In this document: in pieces, positions 6,554-13,509 of the stretch
How positions within the stretch are numbered: the first letter of the stretch is position 1
How the letters are laid out: each line of letters starts with the position of its first letter
Assembly (NCBI GenBank): GCA_016839245.1
Contig: JAEOUN010000037.1
Location: 1-16,808, forward strand
DNA length: 16,808 nucleotides
DNA from: Candidatus Thorarchaeota archaeon
GTDB taxonomy: Archaea; Asgardarchaeota; Thorarchaeia; Thorarchaeales; Thorarchaeaceae
Direction of reading: 5' to 3'
Translations under genes and position numbers: made by a program
Notes under the pieces: model-generated
Database searches by the model: none
What the model saw: the letters and a program-made list of their open reading frames with translations, nothing else
What the model was told of the DNA's origin: nothing

Positions 6554-7549
6554 ATGCAATTTGAGGACATCATTGACCAAGAGACCATTGATTGGTTACT
6601 AGAACCGGACAATCCAAGCGTTCGTTATTGGACACTACAGTATCTTCAAGACAAAACTCCTAATCATCCAGAGGTCGTTCAAGCGCAGGACTCCGTTATG
6701 GAATCATCTTGTGTCAGAAATATTCTGGAAAAGCAGAGAGAAGAGGGTCATTGGGAACAATATCACGACATGTATTTGCCAAAGTATACCACAACAACTC
6801 ACAACCTACTCATTCTTGCTGAATTTGGAGCAAAGAAAACAAGTCAGATCGAGAAGGCGATGGAATACATATACCTCTTTCAGCGGGATTCTGGACACTT
6901 TCTGATGGACCTCCCAAAAACAGACAAGGGAAAAGCAAGCACTGTAAAAGATGGCTGCTGTTATGATGGAAATATCCTGTTCTATCTTGTTCACTTTGGT
7001 TACCTTGATGATCCAAGAACGAAGAAGTTGATAGACTTTCAAATGGACTACCATTCTGATGACGTAGGAGGATGGAAATGTCGTGCATTTCCAATTGACA
7101 AAAGCAAAGTGTTTCCTGTGAACTGTTTCATGGGAAGGATGAAAGTTCTCAAGGCTTTTTCTAGAATCCCTCAAAATAATTGGTCTAAGGATATGAAACG
7201 AATCATAAATCAAGAAGTCGAAATTGTACTTGAAAATGAAATCTACAAATACCTTCGAAATCCTGATGGAAGCAGAAAGGAAAAAGCTGGATGGAAACGA
7301 TTTGGTTTTCCATTGTTCTACCAATCAGATATCCTAGAAGTCCTTGACATCTTGACCGCATTAGGTGTACAGGATGATAGGATGCAGGAGTCCATTGATT
7401 ATACCATCAGTGCAAAAGAGCCCTCAGGGAGATGGCTTCTCAAAGATACATTCAATGGAAAGATGCTCTGTGAAATTGACACAAAAAACGAGCCATCTAA
7501 ATGGATTACACTGAGAGCTTCTAGCGTTTTGAAAAGATATTTCAGCTGA
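6554..7549 (+). CDS. Alpha/alpha-toroid protein of the prenyltransferase / squalene-cyclase repeat type, unknown function
   Basis: This 331-residue protein shows repeated two-helix units with turn motifs such as EEGHWEQY, RDSGHFLMDLP, DVGGWKCRAFP and PSGRWLLK. That spacing is typical of the prenyltransferase/squalene-oxidase repeat fold. I see no DxDD cyclase motif, so it is probably not a terpene cyclase. Cysteines are concentrated at CC 135-136 (DGCCYDGN), Cys176 (GWKCRAFP) and Cys191 (PVNCFMGR), which might bind metal or lie at a cavity; that is inference. Archaeal relatives often carry misleading database names. I see no signal peptide or membrane segment. The start has only a weak GGT element. 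It lies 53 bp after the RuBisCO-like gene on the same strand and may share its transcript. It converges on the mscS gene with 22 bp between stops. Confidence 0.72.
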   Translation: MQFEDIIDQETIDWLLEPDNPSVRYWTLQYLQDKTPNHPEVVQAQDSVMESSCVRNILEKQREEGHWEQYHDMYLPKYTTTTHNLLILAEFGAKKTSQIEKAMEYIYLFQRDSGHFLMDLPKTDKGKASTVKDGCCYDGNILFYLVHFGYLDDPRTKKLIDFQMDYHSDDVGGWKCRAFPIDKSKVFPVNCFMGRMKVLKAFSRIPQNNWSKDMKRIINQEVEIVLENEIYKYLRNPDGSRKEKAGWKRFGFPLFYQSDILEVLDILTALGVQDDRMQESIDYTISAKEPSGRWLLKDTFNGKMLCEIDTKNEPSKWITLRASSVLKRYFS

Positions 7550-7571
7550 GTGATTGAATTACTGGGAAGTA

Positions 7572-8477
7572 CTATTTTGAGGGGTAATCAACCAATTCCG
7601 TTCTGAGATCATGCCCTTTGGTGATTATTTCCTTAGCATCATGTGTGATGATGGCAAATCTGAAAGTAGTTGTTGTTGCAGTACTACTCCAGTACATGAA
7701 TTCAGGAGGAAGAACAAAGGTATCTTTCCATTTCTCACAGACGGATTCAAAGTATTTCTGGACCACGGGTTTTGAACAAGTTCGTTCTATCTCCACATCA
7801 AATGTGTACCTAAATACTTCATCGCCCTTGGTCAAATATCTCAACCTATCAAGGGCATCATCAAATCTGGAATCATTATCATCATCAGAATCAAAGAAAT
7901 TTCGACGATACTCAAGATCACACTCCTCAAAGTAATCATCAATTCGAACACGGAAATTAGTCATTTTCGAGTCAACACTCATCGAGTTTGGAATGTATTG
8001 ACGGGTATGATCAGGTCTGAGAATTCGTGTGTAGTTCAAAGTAATCTCAAGGACAAGTCCTTCAGAATCACCCATCCGAATATAATCACCTACTCGGAAT
8101 GGTCGAGCAATGAGGATATAGACACCACTCACAATGTTTTGAAGAGCTCGTGAGAATGCAAGACCAAGTGCAGTTCCTATCAATGCACCTCCTGCCAGAA
8201 TATAAGTCCCAAGAGTGTCGCCAGCTAAGGATAAGAGAGCTAGTAAAGCAACTGCAAAAAAGAAGAGTCTGATTCCGAAGATAGTCCCACTTGTTGCCTC
8301 TCGAGGCATTCCAACTTTCTTGAATGAAATTCTCACGAATCTAATTGTAATGAGATAGAAAACATACAGAAGGAAAAAGAAGGGTAGAGCTGCAATGAGA
8401 CCTGCGTACTCATCAAGTCCAAAGTGAGCCAGAATGACTTTTAGATAGTCAACGAAATAGCTGAAGATGTCTTGCAA
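7572..8477 (-). CDS. Small-conductance mechanosensitive channel, MscS family
   Basis: This 301-residue membrane protein has three hydrophobic segments at about 24-46, 66-87 and 92-125, the last running into the MscS hallmark ALGLAFSRALQNIVSGVYIL followed by ARPFRVGDYI (124-133). That pore helix and beta-domain entry are characteristic of the family, which releases solutes on osmotic downshock. The C-terminal cytoplasmic part carries an acidic insert at about 196-209 (SDDDNDSRFDD), where many homologues have a plain alpha/beta domain. The start is a TTG with AGGAG 10 nt before it; no ATG lies nearby, so the exact start is uncertain. The gene is probably monocistronic: the neighbour to the left is convergent, and the kinase upstream is separated by 131 bp. 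Confidence 0.9.
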   Translation of the reverse strand: MQDIFSYFVDYLKVILAHFGLDEYAGLIAALPFFFLLYVFYLITIRFVRISFKKVGMPREATSGTIFGIRLFFFAVALLALLSLAGDTLGTYILAGGALIGTALGLAFSRALQNIVSGVYILIARPFRVGDYIRMGDSEGLVLEITLNYTRILRPDHTRQYIPNSMSVDSKMTNFRVRIDDYFEECDLEYRRNFFDSDDDNDSRFDDALDRLRYLTKGDEVFRYTFDVEIERTCSKPVVQKYFESVCEKWKDTFVLPPEFMYWSSTATTTTFRFAIITHDAKEIITKGHDLRTELVDYPSK

Positions 8478-8487
8478 TTGCTGATAG

Positions 8488-8492
8488 CTCCT
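8488..8492 (-). promoter_or_regulatory. Ribosome-binding site supporting the TTG start of the MscS gene
   Basis: AGGAG on the minus strand ends 10 nt before the TTG at 8477. The frame is open further upstream but contains no ATG or GTG in that stretch, so this site is the main support for a TTG start. Confidence 0.45.
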
Positions 8493-8556
8493 AATTGATT
8501 GATAAGCGAGAGAATTTTCTTGGATTAATTCTTATGGGTGATGCTGCAACTTGGAG

Positions 8557-8569
8557 ATTATTATATTTC
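8557..8569 (-). promoter_or_regulatory. Possible TATA box for the MscS gene
   Basis: On the minus strand GAAATATAATAAT lies about 85 bp before the TTG start, in the 131-bp gap after the FGGY kinase. It would give a leader of about 60 nt containing the AGGAG site. A weaker AT-rich stretch nearer the start (8521-8533) is an alternative. Confidence 0.3.
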
Positions 8570-8608
8570 ATCAGGACTTGTGGTCTTGTATCCTACTTGA
8601 CCTGACAT

Positions 8609-10180
8609 CTATTCGTTTAGACGTCTATGCATTGCTTTATTGTTTTTGTACAGATTGAGAAACTCGGAGTATAACTTACCGTAGATTTGGTGATTTTCAG
8701 GATTGGGATGAAAGACATTAGAGTATCGAACCATGTCAGGTATATCTTCAAAGTTGCAATACCCAAGGCCGACTGCTGCAATAAACGCAGCACCACGTGC
8801 GTTAGCCATTATTGGATCCTTCACCTGACGTATTGTTCTGTTAAGAACATCAGCATAGATTTGACACCATATATCTGATTGTGCTCCTCCACCAATAATG
8901 TTTACAGGATCCATTTTCCTTTTGATGAATTTCTCAATTAGATCGAACAACCATTTGGAGTTGTATGCGACACCCTCAAAGACTGCACGTATGATGTCTT
9001 CTCTCTTTATTGGAAGCGAGATATTATGAAGACCGCCTCGGATGGTATGGTTCTCTATTGGAGTACGTTCGCCAAAGAGCCATGGTGTGAAGATGAGACC
9101 ATTGCTTCCTGGAGGAACTTGCTCTACAATTCTATCAAATTCCTGATAGACTTCCGGATTGTTGACACGCTCGGTGTCATCACTGAAAAAGATGTTATCT
9201 CTTAAGAATTTGAGACATGCCCCAGCGGTCTCTTGCTCATTTGCAACAAAATATCTCCCGGGTATAGATGATGGAACTGTAGCCATATTATGTGAGATGT
9301 CTGTCTTTTTGAAGGGAACATGACAGATTATCCAGCTACTTGTACCGATGTAGATATGACCCTCAAAATCCCTTACAGCACCAGAACCTATCACTGCAGA
9401 ATGTAAGTCTGGAGAGCCAACGACTACTTTTGTGTTGGGACTAATCCCCAGTTCCTCAGCTACGTCTTCCTTCACTACACCAAGAAAATCAATTGCCCTC
9501 ATCAATCGGGGTAGTTTCTCCTTATCAACACCCATTTTGCGAATCAAACCTTTGTTATAGTGAACATTATTGATATCACGAATATCAGTGACCCAATGAA
9601 GCATGATCGAATCAAATGATGCAGCAAACTCGCCGGTAAGACGAAGATTCAGGTAATCCTTAGGTTCCAAGAACTTGTATGTTGCTTCGTACACCGGAGG
9701 GCGCTCGTTTTTAATGAAAAGAATGTGCGCGATTGGATCCTTTCCACTCTTTACAGGAAGTCCACCAGTGGAACGTAACCATCGTGCAATGTTGAGAATC
9801 CCATAACCCTGAATATTGATGATGCCTTCATTTTTCTCACGGATATATGGCTCACCTCGGGAATCCATCCAGACGATGGCATTCATTAGATGATTACCCT
9901 CAGAGTCTACAGCAACAGTTCCAGACCACTGACTTGACACGCATACAGCCACGATATCATCAACCGGAACCAATTTCCTCGCAAGGAGTTTCCTTGTAGC
10001 TTTAACAAGTGCTCCCCACCACTCATCGGGATCTTGTTCTGCACCACCATCAGAACTAAGATATATGGGAGTGTCTTCAAACTCGAATGCCAGAATCTCA
10101 CCGCACGTATCAGCGAGAGCGACCTTCATAGCAGAAGTCCCATGGTCAACTGCTAGAATGTACTTCTTCTCTCTCTCCAT
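8609..10180 (-). CDS. FGGY-family carbohydrate kinase (xylulokinase-like), substrate unknown
   Basis: This 523-residue kinase moves phosphate from ATP to a sugar or polyol. Seen in order are the N-terminal phosphate-binding motif AVDHGTSAMKVAL (about 10-22), WMDSR (104-108), the probable catalytic base Asp258 in GSPDLHSAVIGSG, IGTSSW (278-283), and the second signature IIGGGAQSDIWCQIYADVL (428-446). FGGY enzymes cover xylulose, gluconate, ribulose, fuculose, glycerol and others, and motif reading alone does not separate them; the pattern looks closest to XylB-type proteins. AGGA lies 8 nt before the ATG at 10180 but only 2 nt before an ATG at 10186, so I prefer the inner start. A TATA-like box sits about 45 bp upstream. 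No isomerase or transporter adjoins it to reveal the sugar. Confidence 0.88.
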   Translation of the reverse strand: MEREKKYILAVDHGTSAMKVALADTCGEILAFEFEDTPIYLSSDGGAEQDPDEWWGALVKATRKLLARKLVPVDDIVAVCVSSQWSGTVAVDSEGNHLMNAIVWMDSRGEPYIREKNEGIINIQGYGILNIARWLRSTGGLPVKSGKDPIAHILFIKNERPPVYEATYKFLEPKDYLNLRLTGEFAASFDSIMLHWVTDIRDINNVHYNKGLIRKMGVDKEKLPRLMRAIDFLGVVKEDVAEELGISPNTKVVVGSPDLHSAVIGSGAVRDFEGHIYIGTSSWIICHVPFKKTDISHNMATVPSSIPGRYFVANEQETAGACLKFLRDNIFFSDDTERVNNPEVYQEFDRIVEQVPPGSNGLIFTPWLFGERTPIENHTIRGGLHNISLPIKREDIIRAVFEGVAYNSKWLFDLIEKFIKRKMDPVNIIGGGAQSDIWCQIYADVLNRTIRQVKDPIMANARGAAFIAAVGLGYCNFEDIPDMVRYSNVFHPNPENHQIYGKLYSEFLNLYKNNKAMHRRLNE

Positions 10181-10220
10181 TGACATTTTCCTAACCCATC
10201 ATATTGAATGGGCAAACGGC

Positions 10221-10230
10221 CATATATACA
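10221..10230 (-). promoter_or_regulatory. TATA-like box for the FGGY kinase
   Basis: TGTATATATG on the minus strand lies about 45 bp before the kinase ATG. Starting 25 bp downstream, the message would carry a leader of about 20 nt containing the AGGA site. The box lies just past the stop codon of the saccharopine-dehydrogenase-like gene, so the kinase may be transcribed on its own. Confidence 0.45.
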
Positions 10231-10244
10231 GTATCAATTTGAGT

Positions 10245-11459
10245 CTACAACTTGAGACGTTCAATTTTTCCGTTCTTATCGATGGATTCTATGATGAGTG
10301 GAGACTCGCCGCCCGTCATTTTATCTAATTTAAGATGTTCCTGCATCAGTCCAAGAAAGTCGAGTGGATTCACGCAAGCTTCAGGAGGAAGTACTCCTTT
10401 CTCAGTTATCTTTCCCTGCTCCATGAGGATTGTTCCAAGAGCAGCAGGGATCCCTGTTCCCTCTCCCATGGATTGGCCAATTGATGCCATAGAAAAGTCA
10501 TATTGCTTGAATTCTCCATCTTCAATGCCTTTCATTGTAATCTTGAGACAGCCACGTTGCTCTCCAAAATTAGCCGCCTTCAGGATTCTCTCTCTCTCCT
10601 TGATAATAAAGGCAATAGCAAAATCTCGTTGGACAACCTCTTGATGGCCGACTTTGATAGATTCTTCACTAGCAATGCCCAATCGTGCAATATCTTGAAT
10701 CATCTTATAATATTCGGGAGGAATCACGCAACCTAGATTCGTTACACGCTTGCACTTGATATAATTGGGGAGTGTGATTGTTTCTGGATGAGGATATGGA
10801 TAGCAACGATATTTTCCAACACAATGGAACTCAACATCTTCCTCTAATGCTTTCCCACTCTCTCCGAAATAGTCCACAGTAGTAAATTTCCCGTTGAGAT
10901 ACATAGGAATTGGGGAGGTCATACTGTGGATTCTGTGTGCCACTACAGCAGCGCCCTCAGTCGGTTCGCCACCGTGAGCATGGAGGATATCAATAGAGTC
11001 CACCTCATCAAGCATAAGATTTGCACAGAATTTCACAAGCAGATTAGCAACTCCTGGTGAGCTACCCATTCCAGTTAGAGCAGAAACACCAGCCTTTTTC
11101 GCTGCATCGTTCATCTCAAGAAGCTTCTTAGTAGCATCATAGTCATCACACACATCAACATAGTTGATCTTTGATTCAATCACGGTTTTGAGGACAATTG
11201 GACCAAGCTTGTAAAAGGGTCCACAGCAGTTGAGAACAATATCAGACCCTTTGATAGCTTTCTTGATATCTTCAGGATTACTTGCATCCACTCTAAAAGA
11301 TGAAAGACATTCATCACCAATGTTGGAGACACATTCATTGGCCTTTTCGAGATCAATATCACCAATGATAATCTCTGAGAAGTCCCCAGACGCAACCAGA
11401 GTCTTGACAGCGACAGTGCCAACCACTCCACATCCACCTAAGACAGTAACCCGCGACAT
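10245..11459 (-). CDS. Saccharopine dehydrogenase-like NAD(P)-binding oxidoreductase
   Basis: This 404-residue protein opens directly with a Rossmann beta strand and glycine loop, VTVLGGCGVVG (4-14). It continues with an acidic residue ending strand two (IIGDID), GSDIVLNCCGPF, and a GMGSSPGVANLL stretch typical of the saccharopine dehydrogenase / homospermidine synthase superfamily. The C-terminal half carries GQSMGEGTGIPAALGTILM, seen in archaeal members. The substrate is not determined: lysine-pathway neighbours are absent, so a role in lysine metabolism is not supported by context. An in-frame ATG at 11483 would add eight residues before the Rossmann strand; I chose 11459 because the fold naturally begins there, though neither ATG has a strong ribosome site. 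A TATA-like box lies about 70 bp upstream. Confidence 0.82.
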   Translation of the reverse strand: MSRVTVLGGCGVVGTVAVKTLVASGDFSEIIIGDIDLEKANECVSNIGDECLSSFRVDASNPEDIKKAIKGSDIVLNCCGPFYKLGPIVLKTVIESKINYVDVCDDYDATKKLLEMNDAAKKAGVSALTGMGSSPGVANLLVKFCANLMLDEVDSIDILHAHGGEPTEGAAVVAHRIHSMTSPIPMYLNGKFTTVDYFGESGKALEEDVEFHCVGKYRCYPYPHPETITLPNYIKCKRVTNLGCVIPPEYYKMIQDIARLGIASEESIKVGHQEVVQRDFAIAFIIKERERILKAANFGEQRGCLKITMKGIEDGEFKQYDFSMASIGQSMGEGTGIPAALGTILMEQGKITEKGVLPPEACVNPLDFLGLMQEHLKLDKMTGGESPLIIESIDKNGKIERLKL

Positions 11460-11529
11460 ATTCTCTGTATGGGCATTCCGCATATTTAGGTATGATGGGT
11501 AATATGGATTGCATAGAAATCTCGATGGA

Positions 11530-11538
11530 GTATATATT
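11530..11538 (-). promoter_or_regulatory. TATA-like box for the saccharopine-dehydrogenase-like gene
   Basis: ATATATACT on the minus strand (in GAATATATACTCC) is a good archaeal TATA match. It lies in the 115-bp gap between the last DGC gene and the oxidoreductase. The predicted transcript start falls near 11509, ahead of both candidate ATGs. Confidence 0.45.
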
Positions 11539-11574
11539 CAAATCCAATTATTGGAACGATTGAAATGATTTGAT

Positions 11575-11979
11575 TTAACCAGGGCTATTCCTAATCGAAT
11601 CCACATGTTTTGCAATATCAGCAGCTACCTTTTCCACCAAATCCGCACTTTCACTAATATGCCATTTCTCTCCGGATGCAAGTGATGAACAATCAACATA
11701 GTCCTCCAAATTAATCTTCACTGTAGGTTCATTACTGAAACGCGCTGTACCTATTGCGGCGCATAACTTATTGCAGCCATCTACTGTAATTGTTGGAAAC
11801 TTCTTTGCGAAAGTGCGTTCGCCCTCACCACCTGCAAGGAAAAGCGGGAGACAGATAGTCACAGTTTCATCAGGTCTTAAATCGTGAAGAACTCGTAAGG
11901 TTGCCGCTCGTGAAATGTTTCCACCAGGACAATCTTCACCACTACAAGAGATTACGCCAACTTTGGGAGCATCACTCAT
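11575..11979 (-). CDS. DGC-domain putative metal-binding protein, third DGC copy of the operon
   Basis: This 134-residue single-domain protein belongs to the DGC family, annotated elsewhere as putative zinc-binding. The visible cysteine pattern is Cys12 and Cys17 in SCSGEDCPGGNISR, Cys43 in CLPLFLAGGEGE, and Cys69 and Cys73 in the name-giving VDGCNKLCAA, with an extra Cys97. These could hold a zinc ion, an iron-sulfur cluster or persulfide; which one is not known from sequence. It is the last gene of a five-gene run and starts 8 bp inside the end of the previous DGC gene, so the two are translationally coupled. I see no signal peptide or membrane segment, so it is probably cytoplasmic. It has the fullest cysteine set of the three DGC domains here. 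Confidence 0.82.
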   Translation of the reverse strand: MSDAPKVGVISCSGEDCPGGNISRAATLRVLHDLRPDETVTICLPLFLAGGEGERTFAKKFPTITVDGCNKLCAAIGTARFSNEPTVKINLEDYVDCSSLASGEKWHISESADLVEKVAADIAKHVDSIRNSPG

Positions 11980-12370
11980 TTATATCACATCCATCTTCTA
12001 GAATTTTAGTAACAATATCTTTTGCAAGTAGAATACCATCACTGCCAATATTACGAACAGAGTCTGGTTTGTGAGTGGGATTCTCAGCAAGGACTTTTGG
12101 AACCATGACTTCCTTAGCAACTTTTACTCCAATCCGTTCAATACATACTGTCGCACATTTTTTGGGACAGCCATCAATTGTGTACACTCTAGAGTTCTTC
12201 ACGAGTTCTATTGCATCTCGATCACCAGCCACTAGGAGTGGTAGGCACATCGTTCTAAACTCACTCTGATGGCTTGTTTCTGTTAATTGATATGTTGCCT
12301 CTCTAGCAACAGTTCCAAATGCTTTTCCAATTCCACTACATGGAATTACTACCCTTTTTGTCTGAATCAT
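11972..12370 (-). CDS. DGC-domain putative metal-binding protein, second DGC copy of the operon
   Basis: This 132-residue DGC-family protein has Cys11 in PCSGIGKAFGTVAR, Cys42 in MCLPLLVAGD, Cys68 and Cys72 in IDGCPKKCATVC, plus Cys76 and Cys128. Unlike the next copy, it lacks the second cysteine of the N-terminal loop: the CPGG element is replaced by AFGT. The ATG overlaps the TGA of the DGC-lipoyl fusion gene as ATGA, with AAGGTG 5 nt before the start, which is strong evidence of coupled translation. The three DGC domains differ widely in sequence, so they look like specialised subunits rather than recent duplicates. The function is unknown; the neighbours suggest work with a lipoyl carrier and iron-sulfur proteins. 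Confidence 0.82.
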   Translation of the reverse strand: MIQTKRVVIPCSGIGKAFGTVAREATYQLTETSHQSEFRTMCLPLLVAGDRDAIELVKNSRVYTIDGCPKKCATVCIERIGVKVAKEVMVPKVLAENPTHKPDSVRNIGSDGILLAKDIVTKILEDGCDINE

Positions 12371-13188
12371 TCTGACACCTTCTTACCCAACTCATGCTTA
12401 GCCTTTTCAATTCCATAAGCAAGATACTCATTTGCAGTTTTCAAAAGCTCCAACTCATTGATATCATCAGGCCTAATGAGATAGAACCAGCCCTTTCCAT
12501 AGGGGTCTTCATTGACCAATTCAGGGCTGTTTTCCAATTCATGATTTCTTTCAAGAACCGTCCCTGAAACTGGAGATATAATCTCCATTGCAATTTTTGT
12601 GGACTCAAAAGATCCGATATCATCACCAAGATCCACATGGACTTCTGTATCAACTAGATCTATGAAATAAATATCAGAAACCATCTGTTGTAGCAGATCT
12701 GTTGCACCAATTCGTACAAGTGGACCTTCTTGTTGTACCCAAAAGTCATTGTCAGAGTAGAAGAGTCCATTTTTAATCTTAAGAACGAATTTATCAACCA
12801 TCTCAGTCAGATATTCAGATCCTTGGAATTGAGGAGTCTCAATTGCATGTTCATCACTTTTAGATGACTTCCATAGGTCGTCTATCTTGGTTATTATTTC
12901 ATCCACAAGAGTATCGCTCTTATCTGTAAAATCAGTAACATCAATACTTCCAAAACCTCGATGTGCATGTCGCTCCACCATTTTTGAAGCACATTTCATG
13001 CTACACCCATCAATACTGATTACGTCTGAAGCGCGAAGATTCTTGAGTTCACCCGGCCGCTCCGCAGCTAGTGCCGCAACACTACCAATGATTATGTCCG
13101 GACGCTCTTTTTCTAGCACCTCAGCCACATGTCGTGATACTTTTCCACCAGGCCTATCATAGCCAGCACAGGGTAGAATATACTTCAT
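12367..13188 (-). CDS. Fusion of an N-terminal DGC domain with a C-terminal GcvH-like lipoyl carrier domain
   Basis: In this 273-residue two-domain protein, residues 1-105 form a DGC domain: PCAGYDRPGGKVSR with Cys7, then IDGCSMKCAS with Cys62 and Cys66. The central cysteine found in the other two copies is absent (SVAALAAERPGE). A polar linker follows (about 106-125). Residues 140-258 match glycine-cleavage H protein: WVQQEGPLVRIGATD, IDLVDTEVHVDLGDDIGSFE, ESTK at 195-198, ISPVSGTVLERN, NSPELVNEDPYGKGW and a LLKTANEY end. Lys198 sits exactly where H protein is lipoylated. No P-, T- or L-protein gene is nearby, so the carrier probably serves another reaction, perhaps sulfur or thiol transfer as in LbpA-type carriers; this is inference. 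I chose ATG 13188 because the first beta strand follows it; GTG 13203 and TTG 13194 are possible. Confidence 0.88.
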   Translation of the reverse strand: MKYILPCAGYDRPGGKVSRHVAEVLEKERPDIIIGSVAALAAERPGELKNLRASDVISIDGCSMKCASKMVERHAHRGFGSIDVTDFTDKSDTLVDEIITKIDDLWKSSKSDEHAIETPQFQGSEYLTEMVDKFVLKIKNGLFYSDNDFWVQQEGPLVRIGATDLLQQMVSDIYFIDLVDTEVHVDLGDDIGSFESTKIAMEIISPVSGTVLERNHELENSPELVNEDPYGKGWFYLIRPDDINELELLKTANEYLAYGIEKAKHELGKKVSE

Positions 13189-13206
13189 ACTCAAACTTAC
13201 CACCCA

Positions 13207-13509
13207 TTACTCAGTTCGTGCATCTTTGATTATTTTCAGAATTTCTGACTTATCAGGAAATGAGAGTGCGTCTTTCGGGCACATTTTTTTGCATGCCCTA
13301 CAGAAGACTACGCAATTGTATCGATTTTCAACTTCTATTTTTGGAGGATTGTCTATACTCTTGTAGACTTGATGAGGACAAAATTTCAAACAATCATACT
13401 CTCCAGCGCAACCATCACATTTGTCTGCATCGACATTGGGCCACCAAGGTATTTTCTCTCGTGCAACACCCATGAAGGTACTACCAATTCCACCTTCATT
13501 CGACATCAT
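13207..13509 (-). CDS. Two-cluster 4Fe-4S ferredoxin with unusual cysteine spacing
   Basis: This 100-residue ferredoxin should shuttle electrons for the operon's other proteins. The first motif has Cys31, 34, 40 and 44 followed by Pro: CX2CX5CX3CP, with three residues more than the standard CX2CX2CX3CP. The second has Cys66, 70, 73 and 77: CX3CX2CX3CP. REKIPWWPNVDADKC precedes the first cluster. AAGGAGAT lies close before the ATG at 13509, which I prefer over a TTG two codons upstream. The gene overlaps the HdrA-like gene by 14 bp and ends 18 bp before the DGC-lipoyl fusion start. Confidence 0.88.
   Translation of the reverse strand: MMSNEGGIGSTFMGVAREKIPWWPNVDADKCDGCAGEYDCLKFCPHQVYKSIDNPPKIEVENRYNCVVFCRACKKMCPKDALSFPDKSEILKIIKDARTE

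Noticed and set aside
12367..13188. A glycine cleavage system H protein as part of a gcv operon
   Set aside because: The carrier domain is real, but it is fused to a DGC domain and no gcvP, gcvT or lpd gene is near; the neighbours are iron-sulfur and DGC proteins.
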